Source: BMS3ABIN04 sp964553325 (lineage in GTDB: Bacteria; Bacteroidota; Ignavibacteria; Ignavibacteriales; Melioribacteraceae). From it: a stretch of DNA of 64,000 bases. Position 1 is the first letter of the stretch. The number at the start of each line of letters is the position of its first letter. Both the position numbers and the translations under genes were made by a program. Below, piece after piece: positions 34,582 through 43,621 of this stretch. The notes under the pieces were generated by a model. It was not told the origin of the DNA and did not search any database. It saw nothing but the letters and a program-made list of their open reading frames with translations. The DNA lies in contig CAZKKI010000082.1 of assembly GCA_964553325.1 (NCBI GenBank), positions 1 to 64,000 of the forward strand. The letters are read 5' to 3'.

Positions 34582-35624
34582 AGTTTGCAAGAATAATTCT
34601 TTCTCCGTTTACCGTTTTATATTGGCTTGCGGTAAAAGTGCGAAACCGTCTTTTCGATAAAGGGATTTTCAAATCGAAAGAGATACCGGCAAAGGTTATT
34701 TCTATCGGGAATCTCACCGTCGGCGGATCGGGCAAAACTCCTACAACGGATTTGGTTACCGAAATATTGCACAACAACAATATCCGCGTCGGGGTGCTAA
34801 GCAGAGGATATAAAAGAAAATCGAAAGGTTACCGTTTGGTTTGCGACGGTGAAAACATTTTCACTTCGGTAGATGAAGCGGGCGACGAAATTATGATGAT
34901 GGCAATCGAGAAAAAGATTCCCGCCGCGGTTTCCGAAAGAAGAGTTGAAGGAGCGTTGAAGTTTCTGAACGACGTTAAACTCGATTCGATCGTTTTGGAC
35001 GACGGGTTCCAACACAGATGGATTAAACGCAATTTGGATATTTTGGTAATCGATCAAAGATTTCTTCAAAAAGTGAATAAACGAGAACAATTCCTTTTAC
35101 CCCTCGGCGATATGAGGGAACCATTCTCTTCAATTTCCCGGGCGGATGTTGTTATCGTTAATCAAAAATTCAATCAACCCGAACCGATTCCCGAAAAACT
35201 CAAAAAATATTTCGACGGCAAAAAAGTTTTCTTCGCAGAGTATCAACCTGTCGGCTTCTACGATGTTAAAAATAATCAACATTTCCCTTTCCGTGAATTT
35301 GAAGGACAAAAAAGTTTAGTCGTATGCGGAATTGCCCGTCCGTATTCGTTTCTGAATATCTTGGAAAACAACAATATCGATATCGGGAATAAACTTCTTT
35401 TCAAGGATCATAAAAACTATACATCGAAAGATGTTCAAATAATTAGGAAAAAGTTTTACGATACTAATTCTCATTCCGTTTTAACAACGGAAAAAGATGC
35501 AATTAAGCTAACAAATTTTGCAATAGAGCTGGATGATATCGATATTTACTATTTGAAAATTAAAATGTTTGTAAAAAACGCAGACGAGTTTGAGCGTGAA
35601 GTAACGAAAGTTTTTAATAATTAA
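34575..35624 (+). CDS. lpxK: Tetraacyldisaccharide 4'-kinase
   Basis: Inner-membrane kinase that phosphorylates the lipid A disaccharide at the 4' position. An N-terminal membrane-association helix (LLKFARIILSPFTVLYWLAVKVRN) precedes the P-loop SIGNLTVGGSGKTPTT. Then come VGVLSRGYKRKSKGY and DSIVLDDGFQHRWIKRNLDILVID. The frame extends 40 codons further upstream inside the acyltransferase gene, but that part has no counterpart in LpxK. A TTG at 34575, ten bases after GGAGG, is the best start and gives 349 residues. A long C-terminal part (LTTEKDAIKL) completes the family. Confidence 0.92.
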   Translation: MLKFARIILSPFTVLYWLAVKVRNRLFDKGIFKSKEIPAKVISIGNLTVGGSGKTPTTDLVTEILHNNNIRVGVLSRGYKRKSKGYRLVCDGENIFTSVDEAGDEIMMMAIEKKIPAAVSERRVEGALKFLNDVKLDSIVLDDGFQHRWIKRNLDILVIDQRFLQKVNKREQFLLPLGDMREPFSSISRADVVIVNQKFNQPEPIPEKLKKYFDGKKVFFAEYQPVGFYDVKNNQHFPFREFEGQKSLVVCGIARPYSFLNILENNNIDIGNKLLFKDHKNYTSKDVQIIRKKFYDTNSHSVLTTEKDAIKLTNFAIELDDIDIYYLKIKMFVKNADEFEREVTKVFNN

Positions 35625-35661
35625 TAAATACATATTCTACGAAAAAAATATGAGGTAAGTG

Positions 35662-38433
35662 ATGGCTACGAAAAAAACTCACAAGTATGTTTATTTCTTT
35701 GGAGGTAAAAAAGCCGAAGGTAACGCTAAGATGAAAAACCTTCTGGGAGGGAAAGGAGCAAACTTAGCCGAGATGGTTAATATCGGTCTGCCCGTACCGG
35801 CGGGATTTACGATTACAACCGAAGTTTGTACTTACTATTACAAGCACAATAAAAAATATCCGAAAGAATTAAAAAAACAAGTCCTCGATGCTCTTAAAAA
35901 AGTTGAAAAAATTATGGGCTCGAAATTCGGTGACAAGAAAAATCCGTTGCTTGTTTCCGTTCGTTCGGGTGCAAGAATTTCCATGCCCGGTATGATGGAT
36001 ACGATTTTGAACTTGGGACTTAACGACGAAACCGTGCAAGGCTTAATTGAAAAAACCAACAATCCACGTTTTGCATACGATTCATACCGCAGATTCGTGC
36101 AAATGTACGGCGATGTTGTTTTGGGGCTGCAGCCCGAAGATAAAAGAGAACTCGATCCGTTCGAAGTGATAATCGATAAAAAGAAAAAAGCACGAAAGAT
36201 AGAAAAAGACACGGATTTAACCGCGGAAGATTTGAAAGAACTGGTAGCGGAATTTAAAGCGGAAATTAAAAAGAAAACGGGACACGATTTTCCGGATGAT
36301 CCGATGGAACAACTCTGGGGTGCAATCGGTGCGGTATTCGGCTCTTGGATGAACGAAAGAGCAATTGTGTATAGAAAAATAAATGAAATTCCATCTGAAT
36401 GGGGAACCGCCGTTAACGTTCAATCGATGGTGTTCGGTAACATGGGCGAAGACTCCGGTACGGGCGTTGCATTTACACGCGATCCCGCAACCGGTGAAAA
36501 TGTTTTCTACGGCGAATATCTTTTTAACGCTCAAGGCGAAGACGTTGTTGCCGGAGTTAGAACTCCCCATAAAATTGCAGAATTGAAAAAGGACAATCCC
36601 CGCATTTACAAAGAACTTGAAGCAATCAGAAAAAAACTGGAAAAACATTACAAGGAAATGATGGATATCGAGTTCACAATTCAACAAGGTAAATTGTGGA
36701 TGCTTCAAGCGCGGGTTGGTAAACGAACCGGCTTCGCTGCAATCAGAATTGCAGTTGATATGGTTCGCGAGAAATTAATTTCGAGAGAAGAAGCGTTGTT
36801 AAGAATCGAACCCGATCAACTAAATCAACTGCTTCGTCCGATATTCGATCCGGACGAAAAACGTAAAGCCATCGAAGAAGGCAGACTCCTCGCAAAAGGT
36901 TTAAATGCCGGACCCGGCGCAGCTTCGGGTAAAGTTGCATTTACCGCACAAGACGCCGAAAAAATGGCCGCTCAAGGCGATAGAGTTATTCTCGTTAGAA
37001 TTGAAACTTCACCGGAAGACATCAAAGGTATGAGTGTTTCCGACGGTATTCTAACCGCAAAAGGCGGAATGACTTCGCACGCGGCTTTGGTTGCAAGACA
37101 AATGGGTAAAGTGTGTGTTGCAGGTTGCGGCGCTCTGAACATTGATTATAAAAAAGGAACGATTAAAGTCGAAGGCAGTAAATTTGTTGTGAAAGAAGGC
37201 GACTACATTTCAATCGACGGCTCTACCGGCGAGGTTTTGGTCGGGGAAATTCATACCAAGCCTTCGGAAGTTATTCAAGTACTCATCACCAAAGAACTCG
37301 ATCCGAAAAAATCGAAAATCTACAGGACCTACCGCGATTTAATGTCGTGGGCCGATAAATTCCGCAAACTGGGAGTACGTACAAATGCCGATCAACCGGA
37401 TCAATCGAGAAACGCAATTGCATTCGGTGCCGAAGGAATCGGCTTGTGCCGTACCGAACATATGTTCTTCGGCGGCGACAGGATTCTTGCAGTACGCGAA
37501 ATGATCCTTGCCGATAACGAAGAAGGCAGAAAGAAAGCTCTTGCTAAACTGCTACCCTTACAAAGAAAAGACTTTGCGGGAATTTTTGAAGTAATGGACG
37601 GCAAACCGGTTACGATAAGAACTTTGGATCCGCCTTTACACGAATTCCTTCCACATTCGGCAAAAGAACAAAAAGAACTCGCCGAAGCGTTGAACATTTC
37701 GGTTGCAAAAGTAAAAGAAAAAATCGAATCCATGGCCGAATTTAACCCGATGTTAGGGTTCCGCGGTTGCCGCTTGGGTGTTAGCTATCCAGAAATTACC
37801 GAAATGCAGGCACGAGCAATCTTCGAAGCGGCTATCGAAATGAAAAAGAAAGGCGTTAAAGTTAAACCCGAAATTATGATTCCGCTCGTCAGCGTTAAAA
37901 AAGAACTCGATTTACAAAAGGAAATTGTCGACAGAGTGGCAAAAGAGGTGTTCAAAGAAAAAGGAATGAAAGTCAATTATTTGGTCGGAACAATGATAGA
38001 ATTACCGCGCGCAGCGGTTACCGCCGACGAAATTGCCGAAACGGCCGAATTCTTTAGCTTCGGAACAAACGACTTAACTCAAACTACATTCGGACTTTCA
38101 AGAGACGATGCCGGAAAATTCTTGCCTCTGTATGTTGAACACGAAATTTTACCGCGCGACCCGTTCGAAAGTCTCGATCAAACCGGTGTGGGTAAATTAG
38201 TGGATATGGGTACCAAATTAGGTAGAAGCACAAGACCTAAATTAAAAGTGGGAATTTGCGGTGAGCACGGCGGTGAACCGGATTCGGTTGAATTCTGTCA
38301 CAGAACCGGTCTGGATTACGTTAGCTGTTCTCCGTTCAGAGTGCCGATTGCAAGATTGGCGGCTGCACGGGCGGCTTTGCGCGATAAAAAATCTGGCAAA
38401 AAGAAATCGGCTAAAAAAAGAAAAACAAAATAA
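35662..38433 (+). CDS. ppdK: Pyruvate, phosphate dikinase
   Basis: Reversibly interconverts pyruvate, ATP and Pi with PEP, AMP and PPi. The order is an ATP-grasp domain (GGKGANLAEMVNIGLPVPAGFTITTE...VSVRSGARISMPGMMDTILNLGLN), the phosphohistidine swivel with GGMTSHAALVARQMGKVCVAG (His about 473, regulatory Thr two residues before), and the PEP/pyruvate TIM barrel (GIGLCRTEHMFF, MLGFRGCRLGV, FFSFGTNDLTQTTFGLSRDD, GICGEHGGEPDSV). ATG at 35662 follows GAGGT by five bases. The 923 residues exceed the usual ~875, mainly through a lysine-rich tail (KKSGKKKSAKKRKTK). It is followed by a strong terminator. Confidence 0.97.
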   Translation: MATKKTHKYVYFFGGKKAEGNAKMKNLLGGKGANLAEMVNIGLPVPAGFTITTEVCTYYYKHNKKYPKELKKQVLDALKKVEKIMGSKFGDKKNPLLVSVRSGARISMPGMMDTILNLGLNDETVQGLIEKTNNPRFAYDSYRRFVQMYGDVVLGLQPEDKRELDPFEVIIDKKKKARKIEKDTDLTAEDLKELVAEFKAEIKKKTGHDFPDDPMEQLWGAIGAVFGSWMNERAIVYRKINEIPSEWGTAVNVQSMVFGNMGEDSGTGVAFTRDPATGENVFYGEYLFNAQGEDVVAGVRTPHKIAELKKDNPRIYKELEAIRKKLEKHYKEMMDIEFTIQQGKLWMLQARVGKRTGFAAIRIAVDMVREKLISREEALLRIEPDQLNQLLRPIFDPDEKRKAIEEGRLLAKGLNAGPGAASGKVAFTAQDAEKMAAQGDRVILVRIETSPEDIKGMSVSDGILTAKGGMTSHAALVARQMGKVCVAGCGALNIDYKKGTIKVEGSKFVVKEGDYISIDGSTGEVLVGEIHTKPSEVIQVLITKELDPKKSKIYRTYRDLMSWADKFRKLGVRTNADQPDQSRNAIAFGAEGIGLCRTEHMFFGGDRILAVREMILADNEEGRKKALAKLLPLQRKDFAGIFEVMDGKPVTIRTLDPPLHEFLPHSAKEQKELAEALNISVAKVKEKIESMAEFNPMLGFRGCRLGVSYPEITEMQARAIFEAAIEMKKKGVKVKPEIMIPLVSVKKELDLQKEIVDRVAKEVFKEKGMKVNYLVGTMIELPRAAVTADEIAETAEFFSFGTNDLTQTTFGLSRDDAGKFLPLYVEHEILPRDPFESLDQTGVGKLVDMGTKLGRSTRPKLKVGICGEHGGEPDSVEFCHRTGLDYVSCSPFRVPIARLAAARAALRDKKSGKKKSAKKRKTK

Positions 38434-38450
38434 CCTTTAACGTAATTTGA

Positions 38451-38498
38451 GGAAGTGCAACATTTATTTCGCTAAGTTGTTAAAATGTTTGCACTTCC
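38451..38498 (+). terminator. Terminator after ppdK
   Basis: GGAAGTGCAA (38451-38460) pairs perfectly with TTGCACTTCC (38489-38498). CATT/AATG extends the stem past a one-base bulge. Only a short T-rich tract (ctatttta) follows, but the 14-pair stem is strong. Confidence 0.75.
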
Positions 38499-38540
38499 CT
38501 ATTTTACAATCGATATTTTAGAATATGAAAGAGGAGTTAT

Positions 38541-39578
38541 ATGAAGTTATCGGATTTTAAATATAATCTACCGAAAAATGCTATTGCAAAATTCCCCGTG
38601 CATCCGAGGGATAAAGCCAAATTGATGGTTTTAGACCGGAATACAGGGGAAATTGAACATCGGATTTTCTCCGATGTCATCGATTATTTGCATCGCGGAG
38701 ATGTTTTGGTAATTAACGAAACGAAAGTGATGCAAGCAAGGTTGTTCGGACAAAAAGAAAGAACCAATGCTAAAATAGAAGTATTTGTTCTCCGCGAATT
38801 AAACAAAGAAGAAAATATTTGGGACGTAATTGTTGATCCCGCCAGAAAAGTTAGAATCGGTAACAGAATTTATTTTAACGATAAACTATGGTGCGAGGTG
38901 ATCGATAACACTACTTCCCGAGGTAGAACCGTTCGCTTTAACTACGAAGGCACCGATATATACAAAGCGATCGAAAAAATGGGTAAAACTCCGCTACCTC
39001 CTTACATTAAAAGAGAGGCGGTTGAGGAAGACAGGGAAGATTATCAAACCGTATTTGCAAAGCAAGACGGTTCGGTTGCGGCACCCACGGCCGGTTTGCA
39101 CTTTACAAAAGAACTTCTTAGAAAAATTAAGAAAAAAGGTATTAAAGTAGTACCGGTATTGTTGCATATCGGTTTAGGAACATTCCGCCCCGTTGAGGTG
39201 GAAGACTTGACTAAACACAAAATGGATTCGGAATATTTTGAAATTCCGGAAAAAACCGCCGACATAATAAACGAAGCTATAAGAAATAAAAAGAGCGTTG
39301 TTGTAGTGGGAACCAGCGTTACCCGTGCTCTCGAAAGCAGTGTTACATCCGAAGGGTTTGTGAAGCCTAACATAGGTTGGACGGATAAATTCATTTTTCC
39401 ACCATACGATTTCAAAATAGTGCGAAAACTTATAACTAATTTCCATCAACCGGAATCCACTTTGCTTATGCTTGCTTCCGCTTTTGGCGGTTACGACAAC
39501 ATCAGAAAAGCATACAGAAAGGCGTTGAAAGAAGGTTACAGGTTTTTAAGTTACGGTGATGCGATGTTAATCAAATAA
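38541..39578 (+). CDS. queA: S-adenosylmethionine:tRNA ribosyltransferase-isomerase
   Basis: Makes epoxyqueuosine from preQ1 in tRNA with the ribosyl part of SAM. The family blocks are clear: YNLPKNAIAKFPVHPRDKAKLMVLDR at the start, LVINETKVMQARLFGQK, PLPPYIKREAVEEDREDYQTVFAKQDGSVAAPTAGLHFT in the centre, and VVGTSVTRALESS plus TNFHQPESTLLMLASAFGG near the end. The 345 residues are normal. AGAGGAG precedes the ATG. It stands alone between the ppdK terminator and a large hairpin, so it is probably monocistronic. Confidence 0.96.
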   Translation: MKLSDFKYNLPKNAIAKFPVHPRDKAKLMVLDRNTGEIEHRIFSDVIDYLHRGDVLVINETKVMQARLFGQKERTNAKIEVFVLRELNKEENIWDVIVDPARKVRIGNRIYFNDKLWCEVIDNTTSRGRTVRFNYEGTDIYKAIEKMGKTPLPPYIKREAVEEDREDYQTVFAKQDGSVAAPTAGLHFTKELLRKIKKKGIKVVPVLLHIGLGTFRPVEVEDLTKHKMDSEYFEIPEKTADIINEAIRNKKSVVVVGTSVTRALESSVTSEGFVKPNIGWTDKFIFPPYDFKIVRKLITNFHQPESTLLMLASAFGGYDNIRKAYRKALKEGYRFLSYGDAMLIK

Positions 39579-39782
39579 TTCGTTTGCGGAAACTTGTGTT
39601 TGCTCAATCTCTATTCGTAATCTCAAAAATATTATTCCGAACCTGCCTTGTTTTAACGAGCAAGGCGGGATTCGGAATCTTAAAACATAAAATTAGGGGA
39701 TTAAGCGGTAGCCGGACGGAACGTTGATCTCCGGTTTGATAATAATTTTTTTTCTGTCTTGTATATAATAATTTTCAGACAA
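39579..39782. other. Intergenic region between queA and ispD with a large imperfect hairpin
   Basis: No gene is seen. ATTCCGAA (39634-39641) pairs with TTCGGAAT (39671-39678), and GCCTTG (39645-39650) with CAAGGC (39661-39666), with a small internal loop and a 10-base apical loop. No T run follows directly, so it may be a factor-dependent end signal or an RNA element. The remaining ~100 bases upstream of ispD are AT-rich. Confidence 0.45.
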
Positions 39783-40463
39783 ATGAAAACAATCGCAATA
39801 ATACCAGCAGCGGGAATCGGAAAGAGAGTAAACTCCTCCGTTCCCAAACAATTTGTAAAAATCAACAACAAGGAACTTATCGCCTATACAATTTCAGTTT
39901 TTCAAAAAAACCCGGAAATAGGTGAAATCATAATTGCCACACGAACCGAATATTTCGAATTGATAAACGAAATAAAAAAACGCTACGGTTTTTCAAAACT
40001 TACAAAAATAGTTGAAGGCGGGGCTGAAAGACAAGACTCCGTTTATTCCGCATTACTTTCGGCCGGAGCAAAACCGAACGATTTGATTGCCGTGCACGAT
40101 GCCGCGCGCCCGTTGCTTTCACAACATTTGCTATCGAAAGCAATTGAAGAAGCAAAAACACACGGAAGTATCGTAACGGCAATTAAAGCCCGCGACACGT
40201 TAATTTCGGGAAACAACGAGGTGGAAAGTTATTTGGACAGAAGTAAAATTTTTTATGCTCAAACTCCGCAAATTTTCAAATACGAAATTTTATTGGAAGC
40301 AATGAAAAAGGCGGAAGCCGAAAATTTCAAGGGTACGGACGAATCGATGATTGTACGAAAATTTGTTGCTCCCGTTAAAATTGTTGAGGGTGAATCTATT
40401 AATTTTAAAATTACCACCGATTCCGATTTGGAACTCTTCGAAAAAATCCTTCGCGGCAATTAA
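39783..40463 (+). CDS. ispD: 2-C-methyl-D-erythritol 4-phosphate cytidylyltransferase
   Basis: Third step of the non-mevalonate isoprenoid pathway: joins MEP and CTP. Key blocks are IIPAAGIGKRVNSSVPKQFVKIN (nucleotide-binding loop with Lys), ERQDSVYSALL, LIAVHDAARPLLS, AIKARDT, YAQTPQIFKYEIL, TDESMIVRKF and VEGESINFKITTDSDLELFEKIL. The frame opens earlier at a TTG (39759), but the conserved start MKTIAIIPAAG is at ATG 39783, giving 226 residues, the family length. It is convergent with a permease gene, four bases between stops. Confidence 0.95.
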   Translation: MKTIAIIPAAGIGKRVNSSVPKQFVKINNKELIAYTISVFQKNPEIGEIIIATRTEYFELINEIKKRYGFSKLTKIVEGGAERQDSVYSALLSAGAKPNDLIAVHDAARPLLSQHLLSKAIEEAKTHGSIVTAIKARDTLISGNNEVESYLDRSKIFYAQTPQIFKYEILLEAMKKAEAENFKGTDESMIVRKFVAPVKIVEGESINFKITTDSDLELFEKILRGN

Positions 40464-40467
40464 CTTT

Positions 40468-41601
40468 TTAATTAAGAAACTTAATTAGATAAACGGCTAT
40501 AACGGTTAGAATAAAATACGGGATTGAATATTTATGAAAATCCAACAAGTACTTTTTATTTTTCAACATTCGTAAAGCAATAATATTTGCAAGCGAACCG
40601 ATGATCAATCCGTTTCCTCCTACATTAACGCCATAAGAAATGGCTTGCCAATTATCACTGAATTTCGAAACCACTACTGCAGCCGGAACATTGCTTAATA
40701 TTTGGGAAAGTAATCCCGAGAACAAAAAAACATTTCCGGAATTTTCAAGATTAATGCTTTTTATGCTCTTTGAAATAAAGTCGATGTTCGCTAGCAAATG
40801 AAATTCTATAAAAATCACTATAAAAAGAATTATCAATAACCAATCCACTTTTCGTAGGATTTTGGGATAAACCGACAGATAAAAAAAGAAAACAAAAGGT
40901 AGAGCATATTCCGCAGATCTTACTTCGATTGCCGAAATAAAAAAAACGAGAATCATAATCGAAACAATAAACAAAGGCTTTGCGTAATTTTTATTTTCTC
41001 CGTCGTTGCCCGATGTTTTTAATTTTTTATTTGGAAAAACAAATAAAACAAAAATTAAAAGTATCGTTAACAAAACAAAACCGAGCGGCAACATCTCCCA
41101 AATATATTTGAAGAAGGAAATATTCCATTTGTGCCATAAAAAAATGTTCTGGGGGTTGCCGATGGGTGAAAAGGTAGAACCGACATTTACCGCAACGGTT
41201 TCAAAAATAACAAGTTTGGATATATTATTCGCTACTTGCTTTTGTACCGTTACGGTCAACGGAATTAATATAAACAAAGCAATATCGTTTGTTAAAAAAG
41301 TGGCAAGAACAACCGAAAGCAAAATTAAAAATACCGAAATGCTTGTTTCGTTATCAAATTTCTTCAACATGCGGAAAGATAACAATTCGAAATAACCGCT
41401 TTCCTTAACCGCCGTCGTAATTATCAATAAACCGGTCAAAGCGGCTATGGTTTTCCAATCGACAAATTCAGGATAATTCACCCATTCGGAAGGAAAAAAT
41501 ACGGACAAAACCAAGAGAAGCAATACAAAGAATATCAACACAAACTCGTTACCCGCCAAACGAAAAACATTTTTCATGTCATTAAACAAAAAAATTTCCA
41601 T
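40468..41601 (-). CDS. SLC13/citrate-transporter-like permease (ArsB/NhaD superfamily)
   Basis: Inner-membrane protein of 377 residues with about ten TM helices. It carries the ion-transporter superfamily repeats: NDIALFILIPLT with NVGSTFSPIGNPQNIFL in the first half, and SNVPAAVVVSKF with GGNGLIIGSLANIIALRML in the second. This matches SLC13 or CitMHS-type permeases, which move anions with Na+ or H+. The substrate is unknown. The ATG at 41601 encodes an eight-residue lead before a second Met (MKNVFRLAG), which may be the true start. It is divergent from plsY. Confidence 0.82.
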   Translation of the reverse strand: MEIFLFNDMKNVFRLAGNEFVLIFFVLLLLVLSVFFPSEWVNYPEFVDWKTIAALTGLLIITTAVKESGYFELLSFRMLKKFDNETSISVFLILLSVVLATFLTNDIALFILIPLTVTVQKQVANNISKLVIFETVAVNVGSTFSPIGNPQNIFLWHKWNISFFKYIWEMLPLGFVLLTILLIFVLFVFPNKKLKTSGNDGENKNYAKPLFIVSIMILVFFISAIEVRSAEYALPFVFFFYLSVYPKILRKVDWLLIILFIVIFIEFHLLANIDFISKSIKSINLENSGNVFLFSGLLSQILSNVPAAVVVSKFSDNWQAISYGVNVGGNGLIIGSLANIIALRMLKNKKYLLDFHKYSIPYFILTVIAVYLIKFLN

Positions 41602-41834
41602 TTTAAAAGTACGAATAAATTTACCGGTTTTTTAATTTACAGAATAAAATATTTTATTTTCTAAAACCCGGAAAGCATCTTTCCGAACTTGTAATGATTC
41701 GAATTGCAACTAAATTATTGTCTCTTTTATTCGAAACTATAAATGTTAGTCCGTTCGGGGAACAACGAACCTTAAAAATCGTTAAACGATTATAATACAT
41801 TGCAAGCAAACAATGAAACTATTTTAAAAATCTG
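41602..41834. other. Divergent intergenic region with three palindromes
   Basis: No gene is seen. Three inverted repeats stand out. A 16-bp AT palindrome (AATAAAATATTTTATT, 41643-41658) comes first. A perfect 7-bp-arm hairpin (CGGAAAG-cat-CTTTCCG, 41669-41685) follows. AATCGTT-a-AACGATT lies at 41777-41791. The last is about 45 bp before the plsY promoter -33 box and could be an operator. Confidence 0.4.
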
Positions 41835-41865
41835 TTGTATATTGGCAAGATTTTCAATAAATTTG
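41835..41865 (+). promoter_or_regulatory. Promoter of plsY-gpsA
   Basis: TTG at 41835-41837, 20 bases, then TAAATTTG at 41858-41865. Transcription would begin near 41872, about 20 bases before the ATG. This also rules out the in-frame TTG at 41835 as a start codon. Confidence 0.68.
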
Positions 41866-41891
41866 AAAAATTAGTAAGTAGAGAGATAAAA

Positions 41892-42563
41892 ATGTTAAAC
41901 CTATTGTTCATAATCTTATTGTCTTATTTAGTCGGTTCCATTCCCAACAGTATTATTGTTGCAAAACTTGTTAAAGGAATCGACATAAGAGAACACGGCA
42001 GCGGAAATGCCGGCGGGACGAATGTATCCAGAGTATTGGGGAAACGTTACGGTTTGCTTGTGATTGTTTTGGATGCATTGAAAGGCGCCTTTGCTGTTGT
42101 TGTTATCGCAAGATTATATTTCGGCAACTTCCCTTTCCCTAACCAAACTCCTTTCGATGATTTTACACTTGTGCAAATTATTGCAGGAATCTCGGCCGTT
42201 TTGGGTCACGTTTGGACGGTCTTCGCCGGGTTCAAAGGAGGAAAAGGGATTGCCACGGGTTTGGGCGTTTTGATTACAATTATCACTCTCGATATGATTT
42301 TAGCCGTTGCAATATTTATCTTCGTTGTTTCCGTTTCCCGTTATGTTTCGTTGGGTTCAATATCGGCGGCTTTGTCAATCCCAATTATTATGATAATCCG
42401 AGAAAACATTTTCGGCGTCGATATTCCGGGTTATCATACAATTTTACCATTTGTAATTCTACTATCGCTCTTTGTGGTTTACACTCACAGGGCAAACATT
42501 GTCAGATTGTTAAACGGACAAGAAAGCAGATTTAAGTTTTCCAAAAAACAACAAAATAAATAA
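41892..42563 (+). CDS. plsY: Glycerol-3-phosphate acyltransferase (acyl-phosphate dependent)
   Basis: Inner-membrane enzyme that acylates sn-glycerol 3-phosphate with acyl-phosphate, the first step of phospholipid synthesis. Family motifs are SYLVGSIPNSIIVAKLVKGIDIREHGSGNAGGTNVSRVLGK (motif 1), GHVWTVFAGFKGGKGIATGLG (motif 2), and the C-terminal HRANIVRLLNGQE. Five to six TM helices are apparent. ATG at 41892 follows GAGAGA and gives 223 residues. The stop shares a base with the gpsA start (TAATG), so enzyme and substrate supplier are coupled. Confidence 0.95.
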   Translation: MLNLLFIILLSYLVGSIPNSIIVAKLVKGIDIREHGSGNAGGTNVSRVLGKRYGLLVIVLDALKGAFAVVVIARLYFGNFPFPNQTPFDDFTLVQIIAGISAVLGHVWTVFAGFKGGKGIATGLGVLITIITLDMILAVAIFIFVVSVSRYVSLGSISAALSIPIIMIIRENIFGVDIPGYHTILPFVILLSLFVVYTHRANIVRLLNGQESRFKFSKKQQNK

Positions 42564-43561
42564 TGAACGTATCCGTTCTCGGCGCGGGCAGTTTCGGTAC
42601 TGCCCTGTCGATCATCTTATCGTTAAACGGTCATCAGGTAACTCTTTGGGAACATAAACGGAACTATGCCCGTACGTTAAGAAAAACACGAGAAAACAAA
42701 ATTTACCTTCCTAAAGTTCCTATTCCGAAAGAAATTATTATTACTTCGTCGTTGGAAGAGGCGGTTGAAAACCAGCATATGATAGTACTTGCAATTCCAT
42801 CTCAATTTATTCGCAGTGTTATACAAAAATTCAAAAAATATAATTTTAAAAACGCAACTCTTGTAAGCGTAGCAAAAGGAATAGAAAAAGACACCCACTT
42901 AACCGTAACCCAAATCATTCGAGACGAAATAGAAGATATCTCCCCGTCCAATATCGGTGTTCTTTCCGGACCCAGCCATGCCGAAGAGGTGGCAAGAAAA
43001 ATTCCGACGGCAATCGTTGCGGCATCGGAAGATGAAACGACCGCTCAAGAAATTCAAGCCGCCTTTATTACTTCTTACTTCAGAGTTTATTATTCTACCG
43101 ATGTTATCGGAGCGGAATTGGGCGGCGCTTTGAAAAACGTAATTGCAATCGGCGCCGGTATAATCGACGGTGCGAAATTCGGCGACAATACCAAGGCCGC
43201 AATTATGACGCGCGGAATTGCCGAGATTTCCAGACTCGGGATAGCGATGGGAGCCAGACCGGAAACCTTTTCTGGGCTTTCCGGCATAGGAGATTTGATT
43301 GTTACTTGTATGAGCAAACATAGTAGAAACCGTTACGTTGGCGAGCAAATAGGTAAAGGGAAAAAACTCAAATCTGTCATTAAGTCAATGTCGATGGTTG
43401 CCGAAGGTGTTGTAACGGCACGCTCGGCTTACGAACTTGCTCAAAAATACGAAATCGAAACTCCGATTATTAATGCGGTTTACGGTGCTTTATATCTCGA
43501 TAAAGACCCGATTAAAGTTACTTACGAACTGATGTCCCGCGAAATGAAACCGGAACATTAA
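42563..43561 (+). CDS. gpsA: Glycerol-3-phosphate dehydrogenase [NAD(P)+]
   Basis: Reduces dihydroxyacetone phosphate to sn-glycerol 3-phosphate for phospholipids. The N-terminal Rossmann motif is VLGAGSFGTALSIIL. Then come VLAIPSQFIRSVI, VSVAKGIEKDTHLT, VLSGPSHAEEVARKIPTAIVAAS, the catalytic LGGALKNVIAIGAGIIDGAKFGDNTKAAIMTRGIAEI, and FSGLSGIGDLIVTCMSKHSRNRYVG. The 332 residues are full length. It is translationally coupled to plsY, which uses its product. Confidence 0.97.
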   Translation: MNVSVLGAGSFGTALSIILSLNGHQVTLWEHKRNYARTLRKTRENKIYLPKVPIPKEIIITSSLEEAVENQHMIVLAIPSQFIRSVIQKFKKYNFKNATLVSVAKGIEKDTHLTVTQIIRDEIEDISPSNIGVLSGPSHAEEVARKIPTAIVAASEDETTAQEIQAAFITSYFRVYYSTDVIGAELGGALKNVIAIGAGIIDGAKFGDNTKAAIMTRGIAEISRLGIAMGARPETFSGLSGIGDLIVTCMSKHSRNRYVGEQIGKGKKLKSVIKSMSMVAEGVVTARSAYELAQKYEIETPIINAVYGALYLDKDPIKVTYELMSREMKPEH

Positions 43562-43621
43562 GCAAACTTTATCCTCATTTTATTATAATTTCAATTATTT
43601 TTATGGAAAAAAATTAGAGAG

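Noticed and set aside
41835..41891. Longer plsY start at TTG 41835
   Set aside because: The TTG is the -33 promoter element, and the conserved PlsY start is the ATG at 41892.
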